Assembly (NCBI RefSeq): GCF_019175345.1
Contig: NZ_CP077717.1
Coordinates: 2,761,644 to 2,825,643 of the forward strand
Source: Saccharolobus shibatae B12
Lineage (GTDB): Archaea; Thermoproteota; Thermoprotei_A; Sulfolobales; Sulfolobaceae
DNA: 64,000 bases
Direction: 5' to 3'
In this document: positions 50,121 to 60,272 of the stretch, piece after piece
How the letters are laid out: each line of letters starts with the position of its first letter
Position numbering within the stretch: the first letter of the stretch is position 1
Program-made: the position numbers and the translations under genes
Notes under the pieces: generated by a model
Told to the model about the DNA's origin: nothing
Seen by the model: only the letters and a program-made list of their open reading frames with translations
The model's database searches: none

Positions 50121-50903
50121 TTATTTAATATTATCTAATACTGAACGCGAATTTATAACGCATTTTTTAATCCCATCTCTCAACACTCCCTCAATACACC
50201 TTTGAGATATGAACTCTAATTTGTAATCTTTAAATATATCTTCTAAAGTTATAGATTCGTTTTCATTTCTTATGAAGTTTTCATGTATAATACAATTTGG
50301 CCCAGCATATTTAAACAAGTGTGGATGGACTTTCTTAACTTCCTCAAGCATCATCCATGCTATGGCACGGATTTCCCACTGAGCTCTACTACAAAGCCTT
50401 AACGCGAAGAAGTTATATAATTCCCTAGCGTTCATTGTCACTACAATATTAGTGTTTACTCCATTTGGTAGCACATATCTAGCATCTTCTTCTGGTACAC
50501 CAGATTGTAAAAGATTGAAGTAGTTGTCATAAGCTTCCTTATACGCTTTCTCTATGAACTCTCTGTCCCTTTTCTTAGCTGATGGCGGAACTATCGGCTT
50601 ATAATAGTCATCAACTGGTTTAGCGAAACGGTGGGACATTTGTGTATATGAGGCTATCCTATGTCTCACTAATTGATGGGATGCAACTCTCGAAATGCCC
50701 TCTATCGAAAACGTATATACAGAATGCTCAAGAACACTCCAGTATCCATGGAGAATTGCGTCCTTAATCCATATCTCGACCTCGTCATTACTCATCTCCT
50801 TCTCATGATAATCCCAACCCTTCCTACTCCTACTCATCTTAGCTGCAATAGCAATGACTTTCTCCCCATCATTCGTATATGAGACTAACTTAACACAGAT
50901 CAT
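50121..50903 (-). CDS. thyX: Flavin-dependent thymidylate synthase
   Basis: 260 residues. The ThyX motif R-H-R-x7-S is at 80-90 ([11 protein letters not shown]), with the N-terminal [12 protein letters not shown] and C-terminal [13 protein letters not shown] segments. It methylates dUMP using FAD and a folate-type C1 donor, in Sulfolobales probably the methanopterin analogue. It stands alone; about 80 nt separate it from the nuoA promoter. Confidence 0.95.
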   Translation of the reverse strand: MICVKLVSYTNDGEKVIAIAAKMSRSRKGWDYHEKEMSNDEVEIWIKDAILHGYWSVLEHSVYTFSIEGISRVASHQLVRHRIASYTQMSHRFAKPVDDYYKPIVPPSAKKRDREFIEKAYKEAYDNYFNLLQSGVPEEDARYVLPNGVNTNIVVTMNARELYNFFALRLCSRAQWEIRAIAWMMLEEVKKVHPHLFKYAGPNCIIHENFIRNENESITLEDIFKDYKLEFISQRCIEGVLRDGIKKCVINSRSVLDNIK

Positions 50904-51029
50904 ATCAAATACTACTATCTCTCATTACATTTTTAAGAAATATGGTTCATGGCTCTATTGAAGGCTTATTTGATTCAAAATATTCATGTAACTTTAATAA
51001 AAATACTTTCGTATCACTATCATTGTAAT

Positions 51030-51362
51030 TTATTGAGAAAGATCGCTAAACTTCTCAATTAATCTGGTTAAAATCCCGGCGTTTTTCTCTGCATCCTTTT
51101 CAATTTGATCTAGCGTCTTTTTTGCCTCCTCATTTTGTAGTGATGACAACTTTTGCTTATAAGAAACTATTGATTTTAATTCTTCTTCTAGAGAGTCTAA
51201 AAGCAAAGTTAATTCTTTACTATCAATCTTAGCATTCTTGATTGCTTTCTCTCTCAAACATGTATAATGAGCAACGCCATTTTTTAAATAAGTGAATAAC
51301 TCATCCCAATATATTGTATTATTACATAACACACACTTCCATTTTGTAGCAGGACGACTCAT
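51030..51362 (-). CDS. DUF2175-like small zinc-binding protein
   Basis: 110 residues from ATG 51362. Cys10-x2-Cys13 (WKCVLCNN) and His32-x2-Cys35 (AHYTCL) make one zinc site, followed by a coiled-coil tail (about 50-110). This fits the archaeal DUF2175 family, of unknown role. An in-frame start at 51500 is rejected because it overlaps the divergent neighbour and ignores the TTATTTA box about 25 nt upstream of 51362. Confidence 0.72.
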   Translation of the reverse strand: MSRPATKWKCVLCNNTIYWDELFTYLKNGVAHYTCLREKAIKNAKIDSKELTLLLDSLEEELKSIVSYKQKLSSLQNEEAKKTLDQIEKDAEKNAGILTRLIEKFSDLSQ

Positions 51363-51402
51363 AGATAGTAGAAGTTTTATATGTAAATAAGCCTTACGGT
51401 TA
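51363..51402. promoter_or_regulatory. Double divergent promoter
   Basis: The 40-nt gap holds TTTTATAT (51375-51382) about 26 nt before the plus-strand ATG at 51403 and TAAATAA (51384-51390; TTATTTA on the minus strand) about 25 nt before the minus-strand ATG at 51362. Each gene thus has its own leaderless promoter, with the two TATA boxes side by side. Confidence 0.5.
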
Positions 51403-52584
51403 ATGATGATACTAAATTCACGCATACTTGATGACGCTAAATTCTTCGACAAGCCCATATTACTATTTTTTACCGACGAAAACTGCAAGGACTGTGACAT
51501 TATTTATTCAAAACTACAAGAGTTAACAATTTTTTCAAAATACATAGGCAAAAAGGTAGATGCACTAGAGTACATTCCGTATACTATCAGACTAACACGA
51601 GGAATAGTACCAACAATTACTATTCTTACTCCTACTCTAGATTTAATCGCGGTAATAGAATCTAAAGATCTTAAATTTATTGAGATAAAACTGAGAGAGA
51701 TAGTAGATCAATATAAAAGAAAAGCAATAAAGGGTATAAAACTAGAAGAATATACCCCCGAGCCTTTAGAACCCACTCCTAGTATAATATATGAGACAGT
51801 AAATAGAGTAATTGAAGGTTATGAAGCGGATAGTAGAATGATAGAAGTTTATTTTACATACACTAACGTATATAAGGAATATCTTAAAATAAAAGACAAA
51901 ATAAAATACTCTGACGATTTAGCTAGATGTCTTTTAGAAGGAAAACGAGAAATAAAAATCGATGAGAAATTTTCTGCAAACATTGCAATGTTAGTAAATT
52001 ACGGCATAAGTAGTGTACAAAGATTAATAGATTTTATAGATGCTGGGAGTGGTGAAGTATATAGAAGTAAGAGAAAAGAAAGTAAGGGAATTTTACTTGA
52101 TGAAGCTTTAACAGGTAACGCATTAGTTAGTGAATACGAAAGAACCCTAAATGAAGACTATCTTAATCTTTCTATAAAAATTGCAGAATATATAAAGAAT
52201 AATTTACAACACGAAAAAGGTTTTAGAGACATAAAGGAAGTTGATGATATAACCAAAATACCTTATTTAGAGCCAATTTCAAACTCTGAAGCTTCCATAT
52301 TCTTTTCACGATTATGGAATATAACTGGTGATGAAACATACAAAAATTTAGCTCTCAAGGGATTAAGCAGTGCGTTAGGAGGTTCTCTAGATAATCCTAA
52401 GGTTATTGCAAGAGCGGCAATAGCTTATCTCAAACTTTTCGATAGTATAAAAGCTAATCGTTACCTTGATATTATAGATGCGAGAATTACTATAGTGAAG
52501 AATAATGGTTGCCAAGATTCTATGCTATATTATAATGGGAAATGCTATTCAAAAATTGATGAAATACAGCCTACAACTTTTTAA
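51403..52584 (+). CDS. Half-size YyaL/SPATA20-like protein (thioredoxin domain plus partial alpha/alpha barrel)
   Basis: 393 residues. An N-terminal thioredoxin-like domain has CKDC (Cys28, Cys31) in [15 protein letters not shown], as in DUF255. The following helical part includes [19 protein letters not shown]-like ([16 protein letters not shown]) and [21 protein letters not shown] pairs typical of the six-hairpin barrel of YyaL/SPATA20, but total length is well below the usual 600-plus residues, so the barrel is truncated or highly reduced. Function of the family is unclear. Two ATG codons in tandem; leaderless promoter. The 3' end overlaps the convergent DUF364 gene by 14 nt. Confidence 0.7.
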   Translation: MMILNSRILDDAKFFDKPILLFFTDENCKDCDIIYSKLQELTIFSKYIGKKVDALEYIPYTIRLTRGIVPTITILTPTLDLIAVIESKDLKFIEIKLREIVDQYKRKAIKGIKLEEYTPEPLEPTPSIIYETVNRVIEGYEADSRMIEVYFTYTNVYKEYLKIKDKIKYSDDLARCLLEGKREIKIDEKFSANIAMLVNYGISSVQRLIDFIDAGSGEVYRSKRKESKGILLDEALTGNALVSEYERTLNEDYLNLSIKIAEYIKNNLQHEKGFRDIKEVDDITKIPYLEPISNSEASIFFSRLWNITGDETYKNLALKGLSSALGGSLDNPKVIARAAIAYLKLFDSIKANRYLDIIDARITIVKNNGCQDSMLYYNGKCYSKIDEIQPTTF

Positions 52585-53275
52585 AATATCTTGTCATATA
52601 TTTACTCAATAACCTACTACTACCTCCTTCACATATCGTTCGAAATACTCGGTATTTCTCTATTGGAAATAATTTGCCAAGGGCTTCAAATCCATGATTT
52701 TTAAGCGAAATTGGTGCATCTACCGAAGAAATGCCAGTTAGAATTAGGTGATTAGCTGAGATCTGACTAAGAATCCTATCTATTGTATTATTGACTAGAG
52801 AAGATGCAAAAATGAGTGCAGTGGAGCATACTTCATGAGATAATGAAGAGAAAGGTCTTATTTCAGTACTACCTACCCTCTTATTTTCCATAGATATAAA
52901 ATCGTAAACAATCACGCTATCGAAATTACTATATGATAATTGTGGTGAAAAACCAAATACGCAAAGCTTTCCTCCAGAGTATAAATTAATAGGATCACCT
53001 TGCGTAAAATCATTTATATCTCCTAAAGCATTTAGAATTGCTAGAGATAAAGATCTTTGTAAATTCGAATCCAGATTATTTATTATAACATCATATGCAT
53101 TTTTCCCTATTATCTCACCAGCACCTTCTATCTCACCATCTGTTATAGTATGCGAAATTCCTATGGATTGATCATCTAACATTACTGATGTATAAGTAGG
53201 GCTAACACATACGTTTATAATCTTCCTTTGCTTTAACTGATATGATAATTCCTCAATAACTTCTCTAAGGATCAT
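52571..53275 (-). CDS. DUF364-family protein (putative metal-chelate-related)
   Basis: About 234 residues from ATG 53275 (an upstream frame start at 53284 is possible). SIGISHTITDGEI, INDFTQGDPINLY and LILTGISSVDAPI match the DUF364/DUF4213 fold, proposed to bind heavy-metal chelates from structure only. It lies just downstream of the canonical sugar nucleotidyltransferase. No function assigned. Confidence 0.65.
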   Translation of the reverse strand: MILREVIEELSYQLKQRKIINVCVSPTYTSVMLDDQSIGISHTITDGEIEGAGEIIGKNAYDVIINNLDSNLQRSLSLAILNALGDINDFTQGDPINLYSGGKLCVFGFSPQLSYSNFDSVIVYDFISMENKRVGSTEIRPFSSLSHEVCSTALIFASSLVNNTIDRILSQISANHLILTGISSVDAPISLKNHGFEALGKLFPIEKYRVFRTICEGGSSRLLSKYMTRYFKKL

Positions 53276-53287
53276 AATTATCACTCT

Positions 53288-54373
53288 TTACAATATTATT
53301 TTACCTTTATCATATACATGTTCCTTTACTTCCTTATTAGGTAAGATTATCGTGCGCCGATTTATAAGCACTCCATCACTAGTAATTACCTCTTCGCCTA
53401 AAATAGACCCATCTAGTATATGATTCCATCTTCCTATCTTAGTTTTGTCAGCTATTATAGACCCAGATATATATGTATACTCTTTAACCTTCACCTTATT
53501 CATTAAGATACTCTCAGATATGTAAGTTCCTTTTCCTACTTCCACATCGTTGCCCAAAATAGTATTGGACGCAATGTAAACGTCATCTTCAATGACATTT
53601 TTTGAACCAATATAATAAGGAGGAATGAGTGTAGATTTCTCACTAACCTTAGCTGATGAATTAATATAGCCCTTAGGGTATTTTTGTACTAGTACCTCAA
53701 AATTAAGCCTAAGATAGTCGTCAGGGATTCCTATATCTGCCCATATCCCATGATATTTATATACCGCAATGCATTTGGTTCTAAGCAGCTTAGGTAAGAA
53801 ATCTTTACTAATAGAAGACGGAGTATCCACTAACTTGAATAGATCCTTTTTAAAAATATATACTCCCCCATTAATTAAATTACTTATGGGTTTTTTAGGT
53901 TTTTCTATTAATTCCACTAATATGTCATTTTCGGTATAAAGTACGCCATATCTTCTAGGATCTTGCACCTCCGTACCTACTATTACAGCATCACAACTCT
54001 TTTTATAATAAAAATCAAGAAGTGATTTCACATTTATCTCACTATAAATATCTCCATATATAACTAGAACATCCTCATCTAAATTATGCTTCTCAGAAAT
54101 CAGTTTTAAAGGGCCCGCATCACCTAAAGGCTCATCTTCAACTTCAATCTTAACCTTATCTATCATATTAATATCCTTTAAGTAGTCAATTATCTTATCA
54201 GCCATTACTCTTAATGATAAATATATATCAACAACACCAGAATTCATAAGACTTTCTAGAATATAACCTAGAATAGGTTTATTTAAAATAGGGAAAAGAG
54301 CTTTCGGCTTAGTCAAACTTAAGGGCCTAAGTCTAGTAGCATAACCTCCTGCTAGTACAATTGCAGATACCAT
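53288..54373 (-). CDS. Sugar-1-phosphate nucleotidylyltransferase with beta-helix domain
   Basis: 361 residues. The canonical signature is intact: [18 protein letters not shown] with catalytic Arg14 and Lys24, metal Asp in VIYGDIYSE, and [14 protein letters not shown]-terminal left-handed beta-helix (about 240-350) follows. It probably makes an NDP-sugar such as GDP-mannose or UDP-GlcNAc for glycans; the sugar cannot be fixed. Contrast with the degenerate paralogue at 353-1435. It is followed by the DUF364 gene. Confidence 0.9.
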   Translation of the reverse strand: MVSAIVLAGGYATRLRPLSLTKPKALFPILNKPILGYILESLMNSGVVDIYLSLRVMADKIIDYLKDINMIDKVKIEVEDEPLGDAGPLKLISEKHNLDEDVLVIYGDIYSEINVKSLLDFYYKKSCDAVIVGTEVQDPRRYGVLYTENDILVELIEKPKKPISNLINGGVYIFKKDLFKLVDTPSSISKDFLPKLLRTKCIAVYKYHGIWADIGIPDDYLRLNFEVLVQKYPKGYINSSAKVSEKSTLIPPYYIGSKNVIEDDVYIASNTILGNDVEVGKGTYISESILMNKVKVKEYTYISGSIIADKTKIGRWNHILDGSILGEEVITSDGVLINRRTIILPNKEVKEHVYDKGKIIL

Positions 54374-54406
54374 ACTAAGAAAAATGCGATGATGGATAAA
54401 AAACTA

Positions 54407-55042
54407 TTACTTCGTTAAATATTTCTGTAACTTCTTTTCAGCTGCGTCCCAATTTACTACATTCCACCACGCATTAACGTAATCAGCTCTCTTGTTCTTG
54501 TACTGAAGATAGTACGCGTGCTCGAATTCATCTAATATTAATATTATAGGTATTTCTGCTATATGATTCATGAAGTGATTTTCGAACGTCATAATTTGTA
54601 AATTGCTTGACTCAGTATCATAATAGAGAACAGCCCAACCAGTTCCTGGTAGTGAATTAGCAGTTTCAGTAAATACTTGCTTAAACCTATCAAAACTACC
54701 ATATTGTTTATTTATTAAGTCTGCTAGTGCACCACCAGGTTTTCCACCACCTTTCCCATTTGGTGCCATATTTTCCCAATATAAGGCATGCAATTTGTGC
54801 CCGTTAATGTTAAACGTAAGGCCACGCACGATGCCTTGAATATCGTACTGCCCAGCTTGCAAATCTCCTTTTACTACTTTTTCTAGTCTTTCTAGGAGTG
54901 AGTTTGCTCCATTTACATAGCCTTTATGATGCCCATTATAATGTACATCAATTATATCCTTGCTTATATATGGTTCTAATGCATCTACCTTATAGGGTAA
55001 TGGAGGCAACTCGTACTTTTTAAACTGAATTTGGAGAGTCAT
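54407..55042 (-). CDS. sod: Iron superoxide dismutase
   Basis: 211 residues. Metal ligands His34, His85, Asp171 and His175 are all in place ([26 protein letters not shown]). It dismutates superoxide in the cytosol as a tetramer; Sulfolobus enzymes of this type are Fe-specific and are also found outside cells. ATG 55042 lies about 26 nt from ATATAAAC (55063-55070, minus strand), so it is leaderless. It is nearly identical, from memory, to the S. solfataricus enzyme, with scattered substitutions. Confidence 0.97.
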   Translation of the reverse strand: MTLQIQFKKYELPPLPYKVDALEPYISKDIIDVHYNGHHKGYVNGANSLLERLEKVVKGDLQAGQYDIQGIVRGLTFNINGHKLHALYWENMAPNGKGGGKPGGALADLINKQYGSFDRFKQVFTETANSLPGTGWAVLYYDTESSNLQIMTFENHFMNHIAEIPIILILDEFEHAYYLQYKNKRADYVNAWWNVVNWDAAEKKLQKYLTK

Positions 55043-55062
55043 AGGTATAGATATGAAGAACC

Positions 55063-55070
55063 GTTTATAT
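55063..55070 (-). promoter_or_regulatory. TATA box of sod
   Basis: ATATAAAC on the minus strand, centred about 25 nt before the sod ATG at 55042; a strong consensus match in keeping with high expression. Confidence 0.6.
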
Positions 55071-55130
55071 CTTTAACTTACTAAAGCTAGTAAACCATAT
55101 ATATCTTTGAGAGATAATATTATCTTAAGC

Positions 55131-57017
55131 ATGTTTATAAAGAACCCGGAGCCAAATAGTGAAACTATATATGATTACATAAATAGAGTAATAGTGGCAG
55201 TAATTAACGCAATTCTATCATACAAAATCTTTATTTCGTTTTTGCCTATCGATTATATATATTTTGCCATAGCAATTATCTCAGTAATTTCGTTTTTCTT
55301 TCATAAACCTCTTTCTATAATACTTTTATCAATATATATTATAGACAGTGCTGCGATTTATAAAGTACTATATAATGTCGCACTATATCCTCTGATTCAA
55401 AGCTACTCAATTAAATATCTAATAGAAATACTGCTGGTGTTAATTTTTATATTTATAATCCCTCTATTTTCCATTTTAAGATATAGTTCTGTAGGAGGTA
55501 TAATAGCATCTAGTTCAATACTTTTATCAATCTACAATCCCTTCTTTTTATTGTTTTTGCCTTTTGGAATTGCTGAAAAGAATAGTAAAATTATAGTAAA
55601 TATTCTATCTGCATTACCTTTACTAATAATACCTATTACTCTACATTATACCTCAATATTGTATAGTTATTTACTCTGGGTATCTATTATATTAGTTCTG
55701 ATAACTGGTATATTATTTGGTATGAGACAGTTATTTAGCTTAATTGGAATTTTCCCATCTTCTATCTTTCTTTATCTAAATGATCAGAATTTTGAAGTAA
55801 TAATCTTAATTGCAGTATTAACTTTGATTTTAAATATAATTCCTTCTATAGTATCGCTGATTAAAGCCAATTTCTACATTAAAAAAGAAATAGTTGAGAC
55901 GAGAAATAGAATCAATGAAAATATGGATGAAATTAAAGGAATATTAGAAAAAATAAAATTAATTGCAAAGGATATTAATGATATAGAGCTAACTCCTTTG
56001 ACTCAGAAGTATAATAAGTTCTTTGCTGATATTTCAAATAACTTGGAAAATATATCTGATATAAAGACGTTGCAAAATATTGAACTAGAATTAAATGCCA
56101 AAAGATTAGAGCTAGAGAGAAGTATTAATGATTATATTTTTGATAAAATCTCACGATATAATAAACTTGTAGATGAAATTAAAAATTATGGTATTGTATT
56201 GGATAAAATAGAAGAGTTATCTGAGCCTATAAAAATTAATGATGAGGGAGTTATTAGGATAAATAAAATAATAATGAGAATTAAAGAAAATCTATACTCA
56301 TTGTATAAATATATTGAAAATATAAGTAGTTCATTAGTACTGTTGTTAGACAAGGATTACAACAACGAAATAGTTGATGTAAGACTTGATATAATAGAAA
56401 TGTCAATTAAGTATCTAAAGATACTACTTAGTAAAGAAAATTTAGAAAGTTGCAAGACATGTACAGAACTGATGCTAAGGTTTTTACAATTATCTAATTC
56501 CCTCAATTTAAATATGAATAAGGAATTATTGAAGAACATAATAAAGCTCAATGATGAAAAACCAGCTAACTTCATAGTAAAAAGTAGGGAAATTTTAGAG
56601 CAAGGTTTAAAGACAGCTTCTAGTATATTAGCTAAAGTTAAAGAGGATTACGAACACATCAAGAACGAGATACCTTCATTAAGTAGATATAAAGAGTTCG
56701 AGCTTATTAACTTGCTTGAAAAAGAAATAAATGACTCCACTAAGCCGATATGTAAGAGAATAGAGACGTTATCTTCTTCGCTTCAAGTAATTCAAGATTT
56801 GTCCACTATAATAACTCATAAGAATGAAATTACTGATGTTATTAATTTGATTAATGATAACTATGATCTCATTTTGCAAAAAGTGATAGAGGAAGGATGC
56901 ATAAAACTTAGTGAGTTGGGAATAGCCTTAAATTATGGTAAGTTCATAGATCTTGTACTACAAGAAAAGGGTACCAACTTAAGAGTTGTTAATGATTCAA
57001 TCTGTTACATGAGATAG
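55131..57017 (+). CDS. Polytopic membrane protein with long cytoplasmic coiled coil
   Basis: About 628 residues. Residues about 25-240 form seven to eight hydrophobic helices; from about 250 to the end the protein is helical and charged with heptad-like spacing and no enzyme motif. Ile/Asn/Lys/Leu dominate, as in structural or scaffold proteins. ATG 55131 is preferred over TTG 55107 because CATATATATC (about 55096-55105) lies about 26 nt upstream. It diverges from sod. Its function is unknown; a membrane organiser or sensor are guesses. Confidence 0.65.
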   Translation: MFIKNPEPNSETIYDYINRVIVAVINAILSYKIFISFLPIDYIYFAIAIISVISFFFHKPLSIILLSIYIIDSAAIYKVLYNVALYPLIQSYSIKYLIEILLVLIFIFIIPLFSILRYSSVGGIIASSSILLSIYNPFFLLFLPFGIAEKNSKIIVNILSALPLLIIPITLHYTSILYSYLLWVSIILVLITGILFGMRQLFSLIGIFPSSIFLYLNDQNFEVIILIAVLTLILNIIPSIVSLIKANFYIKKEIVETRNRINENMDEIKGILEKIKLIAKDINDIELTPLTQKYNKFFADISNNLENISDIKTLQNIELELNAKRLELERSINDYIFDKISRYNKLVDEIKNYGIVLDKIEELSEPIKINDEGVIRINKIIMRIKENLYSLYKYIENISSSLVLLLDKDYNNEIVDVRLDIIEMSIKYLKILLSKENLESCKTCTELMLRFLQLSNSLNLNMNKELLKNIIKLNDEKPANFIVKSREILEQGLKTASSILAKVKEDYEHIKNEIPSLSRYKEFELINLLEKEINDSTKPICKRIETLSSSLQVIQDLSTIITHKNEITDVINLINDNYDLILQKVIEEGCIKLSELGIALNYGKFIDLVLQEKGTNLRVVNDSICYMR

Positions 57018-57021
57018 TTTC

Positions 57022-57240
57022 CTATCTTAGTCTTTTTATAGTAATCTCAGCATGGTCGTCAACTAGATCCGCTTTAAAAAGGTACCTAGGAGCATTTCTT
57101 AGAAGTTGATGAGTACATAGAACTCTATCTTTATCTGTTAGTACTAATATGCTATCACCTACTTTCATAGCTACCAAATATTTTGAAATTTCTAGAATAA
57201 ATTCTTCGCATGGTTTTCCCCTAAGATCTAATTTCTCCAT
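57022..57240 (-). CDS. TusA/SirA-like protein with Cys-Glu instead of Cys-Pro
   Basis: 72 residues. It begins [18 protein letters not shown]: the TusA D-x-R-G-x-x-C-P motif is present except that Pro after Cys11 is Glu. The second conserved half ([14 protein letters not shown]) and the beta-alpha-beta-alpha-beta-beta length fit TusA. It may carry a persulfide or bind a partner. TTTTAAAC about 26-30 nt upstream of ATG 57240 suggests its own promoter; its stop is 4 nt from the convergent membrane protein gene. Confidence 0.75.
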   Translation of the reverse strand: MEKLDLRGKPCEEFILEISKYLVAMKVGDSILVLTDKDRVLCTHQLLRNAPRYLFKADLVDDHAEITIKRLR

Positions 57241-57304
57241 AAAAGGAGTTATTTTAACAGAGATTAAAAAGTTTAAAACGTTTTTAGCTTTAATGGTTAG
57301 GTTT

Positions 57305-58099
57305 TTAAATTTGTAAATACCTTACTTGTTCCCTATTTTTAGCCTTCAGTTCCGTTTGCTCTTTTTGAACCTTATTAAATATGTCATCGTAGTTCCCTAA
57401 CATGAAGTTATATGCCTCTAGTACCCTTCTCATTAAAGTGGAATCAGAAAGTGGATAAATCCTTAGACCAACTCTTCCTACTGTACCGCCTCTTACCATT
57501 AGCCAATGGGCGAAAACTTCTACTGGATATTTCTGCATGACTACTTCTTTACTTATTTTTGTCTCATATAACCAAAATATCTCCCTAATGAAATTAGACG
57601 ATATATTTCTTAGCATTCTGGGTTTCCATTCCTCTAGATGCTTCTCTCCTTCTTTTATCATTATGTTTCTTAAATAATTATAATATTCTTCTCTTTCCTT
57701 CTCATCTAAAAGGGATAATCCAGTTACTGCCATCACGAAATCCTTTTGCGCTAGGAACGAATCAAAGTCTCTATTAATATACAACCAAGCTGTAGCAGCG
57801 AAAGAGTCAACTATACCAAGCATTAATTTTTCAACTAACTTATCCTTATCTATTTGCCTAGTTACTTTTTCTCCACTTAAAATCCTTTCGAACTCCTCAA
57901 AATCTACAATACCCGCATACACTAATTTCCCATCTATAAAAATGGACGGTGTTGAAATGACGCCCCTTTCAAAAGCTAAAAATGGATATAATTCAGTATC
58001 AATAATTTTTACTTTCCCCAATAGTCCCTTATTCTCTAAATATTCAAGAAGCATATTACATTCTACACAGTTTTTGTGAGTAAAAATCTGTACTTCCAT
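57305..58099 (-). CDS. Glutaredoxin/thioredoxin-fold protein with large helical C-terminus
   Basis: About 264 residues from ATG 58099 (8 nt after the XPD stop; an in-frame ATG at 58129 would overlap XPD). Residues 1-75 form a glutaredoxin-like fold with Cys11-x2-Cys14 (KNCVECNML) and the cis-Pro STPSIFIDG. The remaining 190 residues are helical ([36 protein letters not shown]) and match nothing recognised. Position directly behind the Fe-S helicase XPD suggests a linked redox or repair role (inference). Confidence 0.72.
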   Translation of the reverse strand: MEVQIFTHKNCVECNMLLEYLENKGLLGKVKIIDTELYPFLAFERGVISTPSIFIDGKLVYAGIVDFEEFERILSGEKVTRQIDKDKLVEKLMLGIVDSFAATAWLYINRDFDSFLAQKDFVMAVTGLSLLDEKEREEYYNYLRNIMIKEGEKHLEEWKPRMLRNISSNFIREIFWLYETKISKEVVMQKYPVEVFAHWLMVRGGTVGRVGLRIYPLSDSTLMRRVLEAYNFMLGNYDDIFNKVQKEQTELKAKNREQVRYLQI

Positions 58100-58106
58100 T
58101 TCTATT

Positions 58107-59759
58107 TCACAGTTTAATTTTCCTTGCATTCAAGCAATTAAGTTCTTTCTTCCACCATAGACTGTCATATCTTTTATCGAGAAGCCATACTGTTGCGCTA
58201 TCCATTGGACCTCTGATGGCCCTACCTATGGATTGTTTTACCGCAATTAATGCTTGTATGCCGATTAGTTCGCTACTAATATCTTTTTTCAGTCTTTTTG
58301 ATATCTCCTCAATACGTATCTTTAAGTAATCATCTATTGGAGGATAAGGGATACCTACCATTGCCACATCTGATATCAAACTACTTCCGTTTTCAACTAT
58401 TTCAATTCCTTCAGCTAACTTACCCCTTGCTATACCCATTATAATTGTTTTTTCTTTTTTCAGATTACTCATTATCTCTTCGATATTGGTTTCTGCATCC
58501 TCTGCCAAATATCTTACATTTAGAAATTTAGATACAATTCGCATAAACTCGTAGCTAGGAAATATAGCTAGAACATGCTTTCTGGAATTATAGAAAATTT
58601 TTAATAAATATGATGCGTATTTACGTGCCATCTGCTCTGACCTTAAACTATAAGTAGTTGTAACATCTATAGATATAAGACACTCATATGTCCCAGTTAA
58701 TCTCTTTTTCATGACCTTTTCAGCGTCAACATATAATATTTTTCTAGTAATTCCTATAATATTTCTAAGATAATCCAAGGGTTGCATAGTACCTGACATT
58801 AACATATAGGTAATTTTTTCATCGTTTAGTATATCAGTAAAATAGGAGGGTATTATATATTTTGCAACCAAGGAATTTGAATATGAAAAAACTCTAACTC
58901 TTTCATCATTAACTAAATCAAAAAACCTCAAAATTGAACCAAGATAATTCCTACTTACTGTCTTATTTTTTATCATATTCTTTCTAACTTCTTCATATTC
59001 CTCAGCTAGACTCTCAATTTCCTCATTAGGAGGAATGATGCTGGCTAATTTGTCCTTTTCAATAAGTATATATTTATCCTCTGAATAGATTATTTGTTCT
59101 ATGTTTTCCTTGAGCCTTTCCAATATTAATCTCACATTCTGTGATTTAGTTTGAGAAATTGCCATCTCTATGATTCTTTTGTTTAACTTTTTCTCCTCTA
59201 TATTAGAAACATTCTCTATATTATGAGCCTCATCTATCACGACAACATAGTCCTCCCAATTAATATCTAAGGATTCTCTAAGCCAAGGTATAAACAGATA
59301 AGGATAAGTGAGTAGTACCACATCAGCGCTTTTTATACTCTCCAATAGCGAGTAGTATGGGCAAAACCCTAATTTTTTACCCTCCTCCTTTAGTCTATTC
59401 AGACTTGCCTTTGGCGGATCAGTTATAGTAATTGTGGACGCGTTAAAAATTTCACATCCACTACAATATATATCTTGGGGATCAACGTCGGAAGAACTAA
59501 AAACACACGCAGAAGATTTACCGACTAAAAATCCATATTTTTTATCTTTAAAATACAGTGATAGTTCTCTATAGACTGGGAAAAACTCATTATGGGTTCT
59601 GACAATAAATGCCACTTTCGGCTTAACCTTGAAAGAAGCGTAGAGTGCAAATAGAGTCTTACCGCTACCAGTAGGTGCTTGTAATGAGACTAAAAAATTA
59701 TTTCTTAATGCTTCAACAATTTTTTCAGCTATTTTGCTTTGCCACTCTCTAAGTTCCAC
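58107..59759 (-). CDS. xpd: ATP-dependent 4Fe-4S DNA helicase XPD/Rad3
   Basis: 550 residues, the same length class as the S. acidocaldarius enzyme. Walker A APTGSGKT (28-35), DEAH box (VVIDEAHN, 173-180) and four cluster cysteines Cys85, Cys99, Cys102 and Cys133 are present; motif VI GQAIGRAIRG-type (KQSIGRAIRG) is near the end. It unwinds DNA 5' to 3' in repair. It lies 1 nt after the 97-residue gene and 8 nt before the thioredoxin-fold gene, so three genes are probably cotranscribed. Confidence 0.95.
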   Translation of the reverse strand: MELREWQSKIAEKIVEALRNNFLVSLQAPTGSGKTLFALYASFKVKPKVAFIVRTHNEFFPVYRELSLYFKDKKYGFLVGKSSACVFSSSDVDPQDIYCSGCEIFNASTITITDPPKASLNRLKEEGKKLGFCPYYSLLESIKSADVVLLTYPYLFIPWLRESLDINWEDYVVVIDEAHNIENVSNIEEKKLNKRIIEMAISQTKSQNVRLILERLKENIEQIIYSEDKYILIEKDKLASIIPPNEEIESLAEEYEEVRKNMIKNKTVSRNYLGSILRFFDLVNDERVRVFSYSNSLVAKYIIPSYFTDILNDEKITYMLMSGTMQPLDYLRNIIGITRKILYVDAEKVMKKRLTGTYECLISIDVTTTYSLRSEQMARKYASYLLKIFYNSRKHVLAIFPSYEFMRIVSKFLNVRYLAEDAETNIEEIMSNLKKEKTIIMGIARGKLAEGIEIVENGSSLISDVAMVGIPYPPIDDYLKIRIEEISKRLKKDISSELIGIQALIAVKQSIGRAIRGPMDSATVWLLDKRYDSLWWKKELNCLNARKIKL

Positions 59760-59760
59760 A

Positions 59761-60054
59761 TTAGATTAATTGTGGAGTGTTTACTATAACTTCTTCTAGC
59801 ATAATGTACTTTACAAAAGACTTATCCAGTAAGGATACAATGGCCTTTGCTTTTCCTCTAACTTTTACAACGTTCATTATATTAAATACTCTTTCTATCT
59901 TTAATGACTCTTTTTGAATCTCATTTATCACATCACTTGATGGTGGTAAAGAGGTTATGATTATGGCTCTAATTTCGGTAGCAGGTGAATTTTGAACTAT
60001 CTCAAAGATTCTGTAATCAAGTTTTGCTTTAAGATCTTCACTTATTTCTAACAT
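59761..60054 (-). CDS. 97-residue conserved protein upstream of XPD, I9-propeptide-like
   Basis: No confident family. Residues about 28-95 have the strand-helix-strand-strand-helix-strand pattern of peptidase inhibitor I9/subtilisin propeptides: an initial strand AIIITS, a helix, IERVFNIMNVVKVRGKAKA, then LLDKSFVKYIMLEEVI. No signal peptide or protease is nearby, so it would act inside the cell as a protein-binding module. A 1-nt gap from XPD implies coupling. ATG 60054; TTTATAAG near 60093-60103 (minus strand) may be its TATA box. Confidence 0.6.
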   Translation of the reverse strand: MLEISEDLKAKLDYRIFEIVQNSPATEIRAIIITSLPPSSDVINEIQKESLKIERVFNIMNVVKVRGKAKAIVSLLDKSFVKYIMLEEVIVNTPQLI

Positions 60055-60272
60055 CTTTGATTTCCTCTACTCTACTTAATTTGCTTCCAATCTTATAAAT
60101 TGTTTGTTCATAATCTTTTAAGCAGTTTTTATTATTCTACGACTATTATGTTTAAATCTTACAATTTGATTAACAAGATTAAGTAACCGCTAAGGAAAAA
60201 TTTTTAGTATTAGTTACTAAAAAATCACCCATTAAGGTCAATGTTACTGTATTAAGAGTATTTTACTTATAA
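60055..60272. promoter_or_regulatory. Divergent intergenic region, XPD operon / Rieske ferredoxin
   Basis: 218 nt, very AT-rich. The minus strand has a TTTATAAG element near 60098 for the 97-residue gene; the plus strand has TATTAA near 60250 for the Rieske gene. TAGTATTAGTTACTAA (about 60207-60222) contains a short inverted repeat TTAGTA/TTACTAA. No gene with a proper start is found. Confidence 0.35.

Noticed and set aside
50947-51045. Minus-strand frame of 32 codons (DTKVFLLKLHEYFE...) behind the DUF2175 gene
   Set aside because: No start codon and the frame opens just after a stop inside the upstream gene; cannot be supported as a gene, though a decayed gene is possible.
60038-60136. Minus-strand frame of 32 codons (LKDYEQTIYKIGSKL...) before the 97-residue gene
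   Set aside because: Protein-like sequence, but no ATG, GTG or TTG start and it overlaps the next gene in another frame; may be chance or a remnant.
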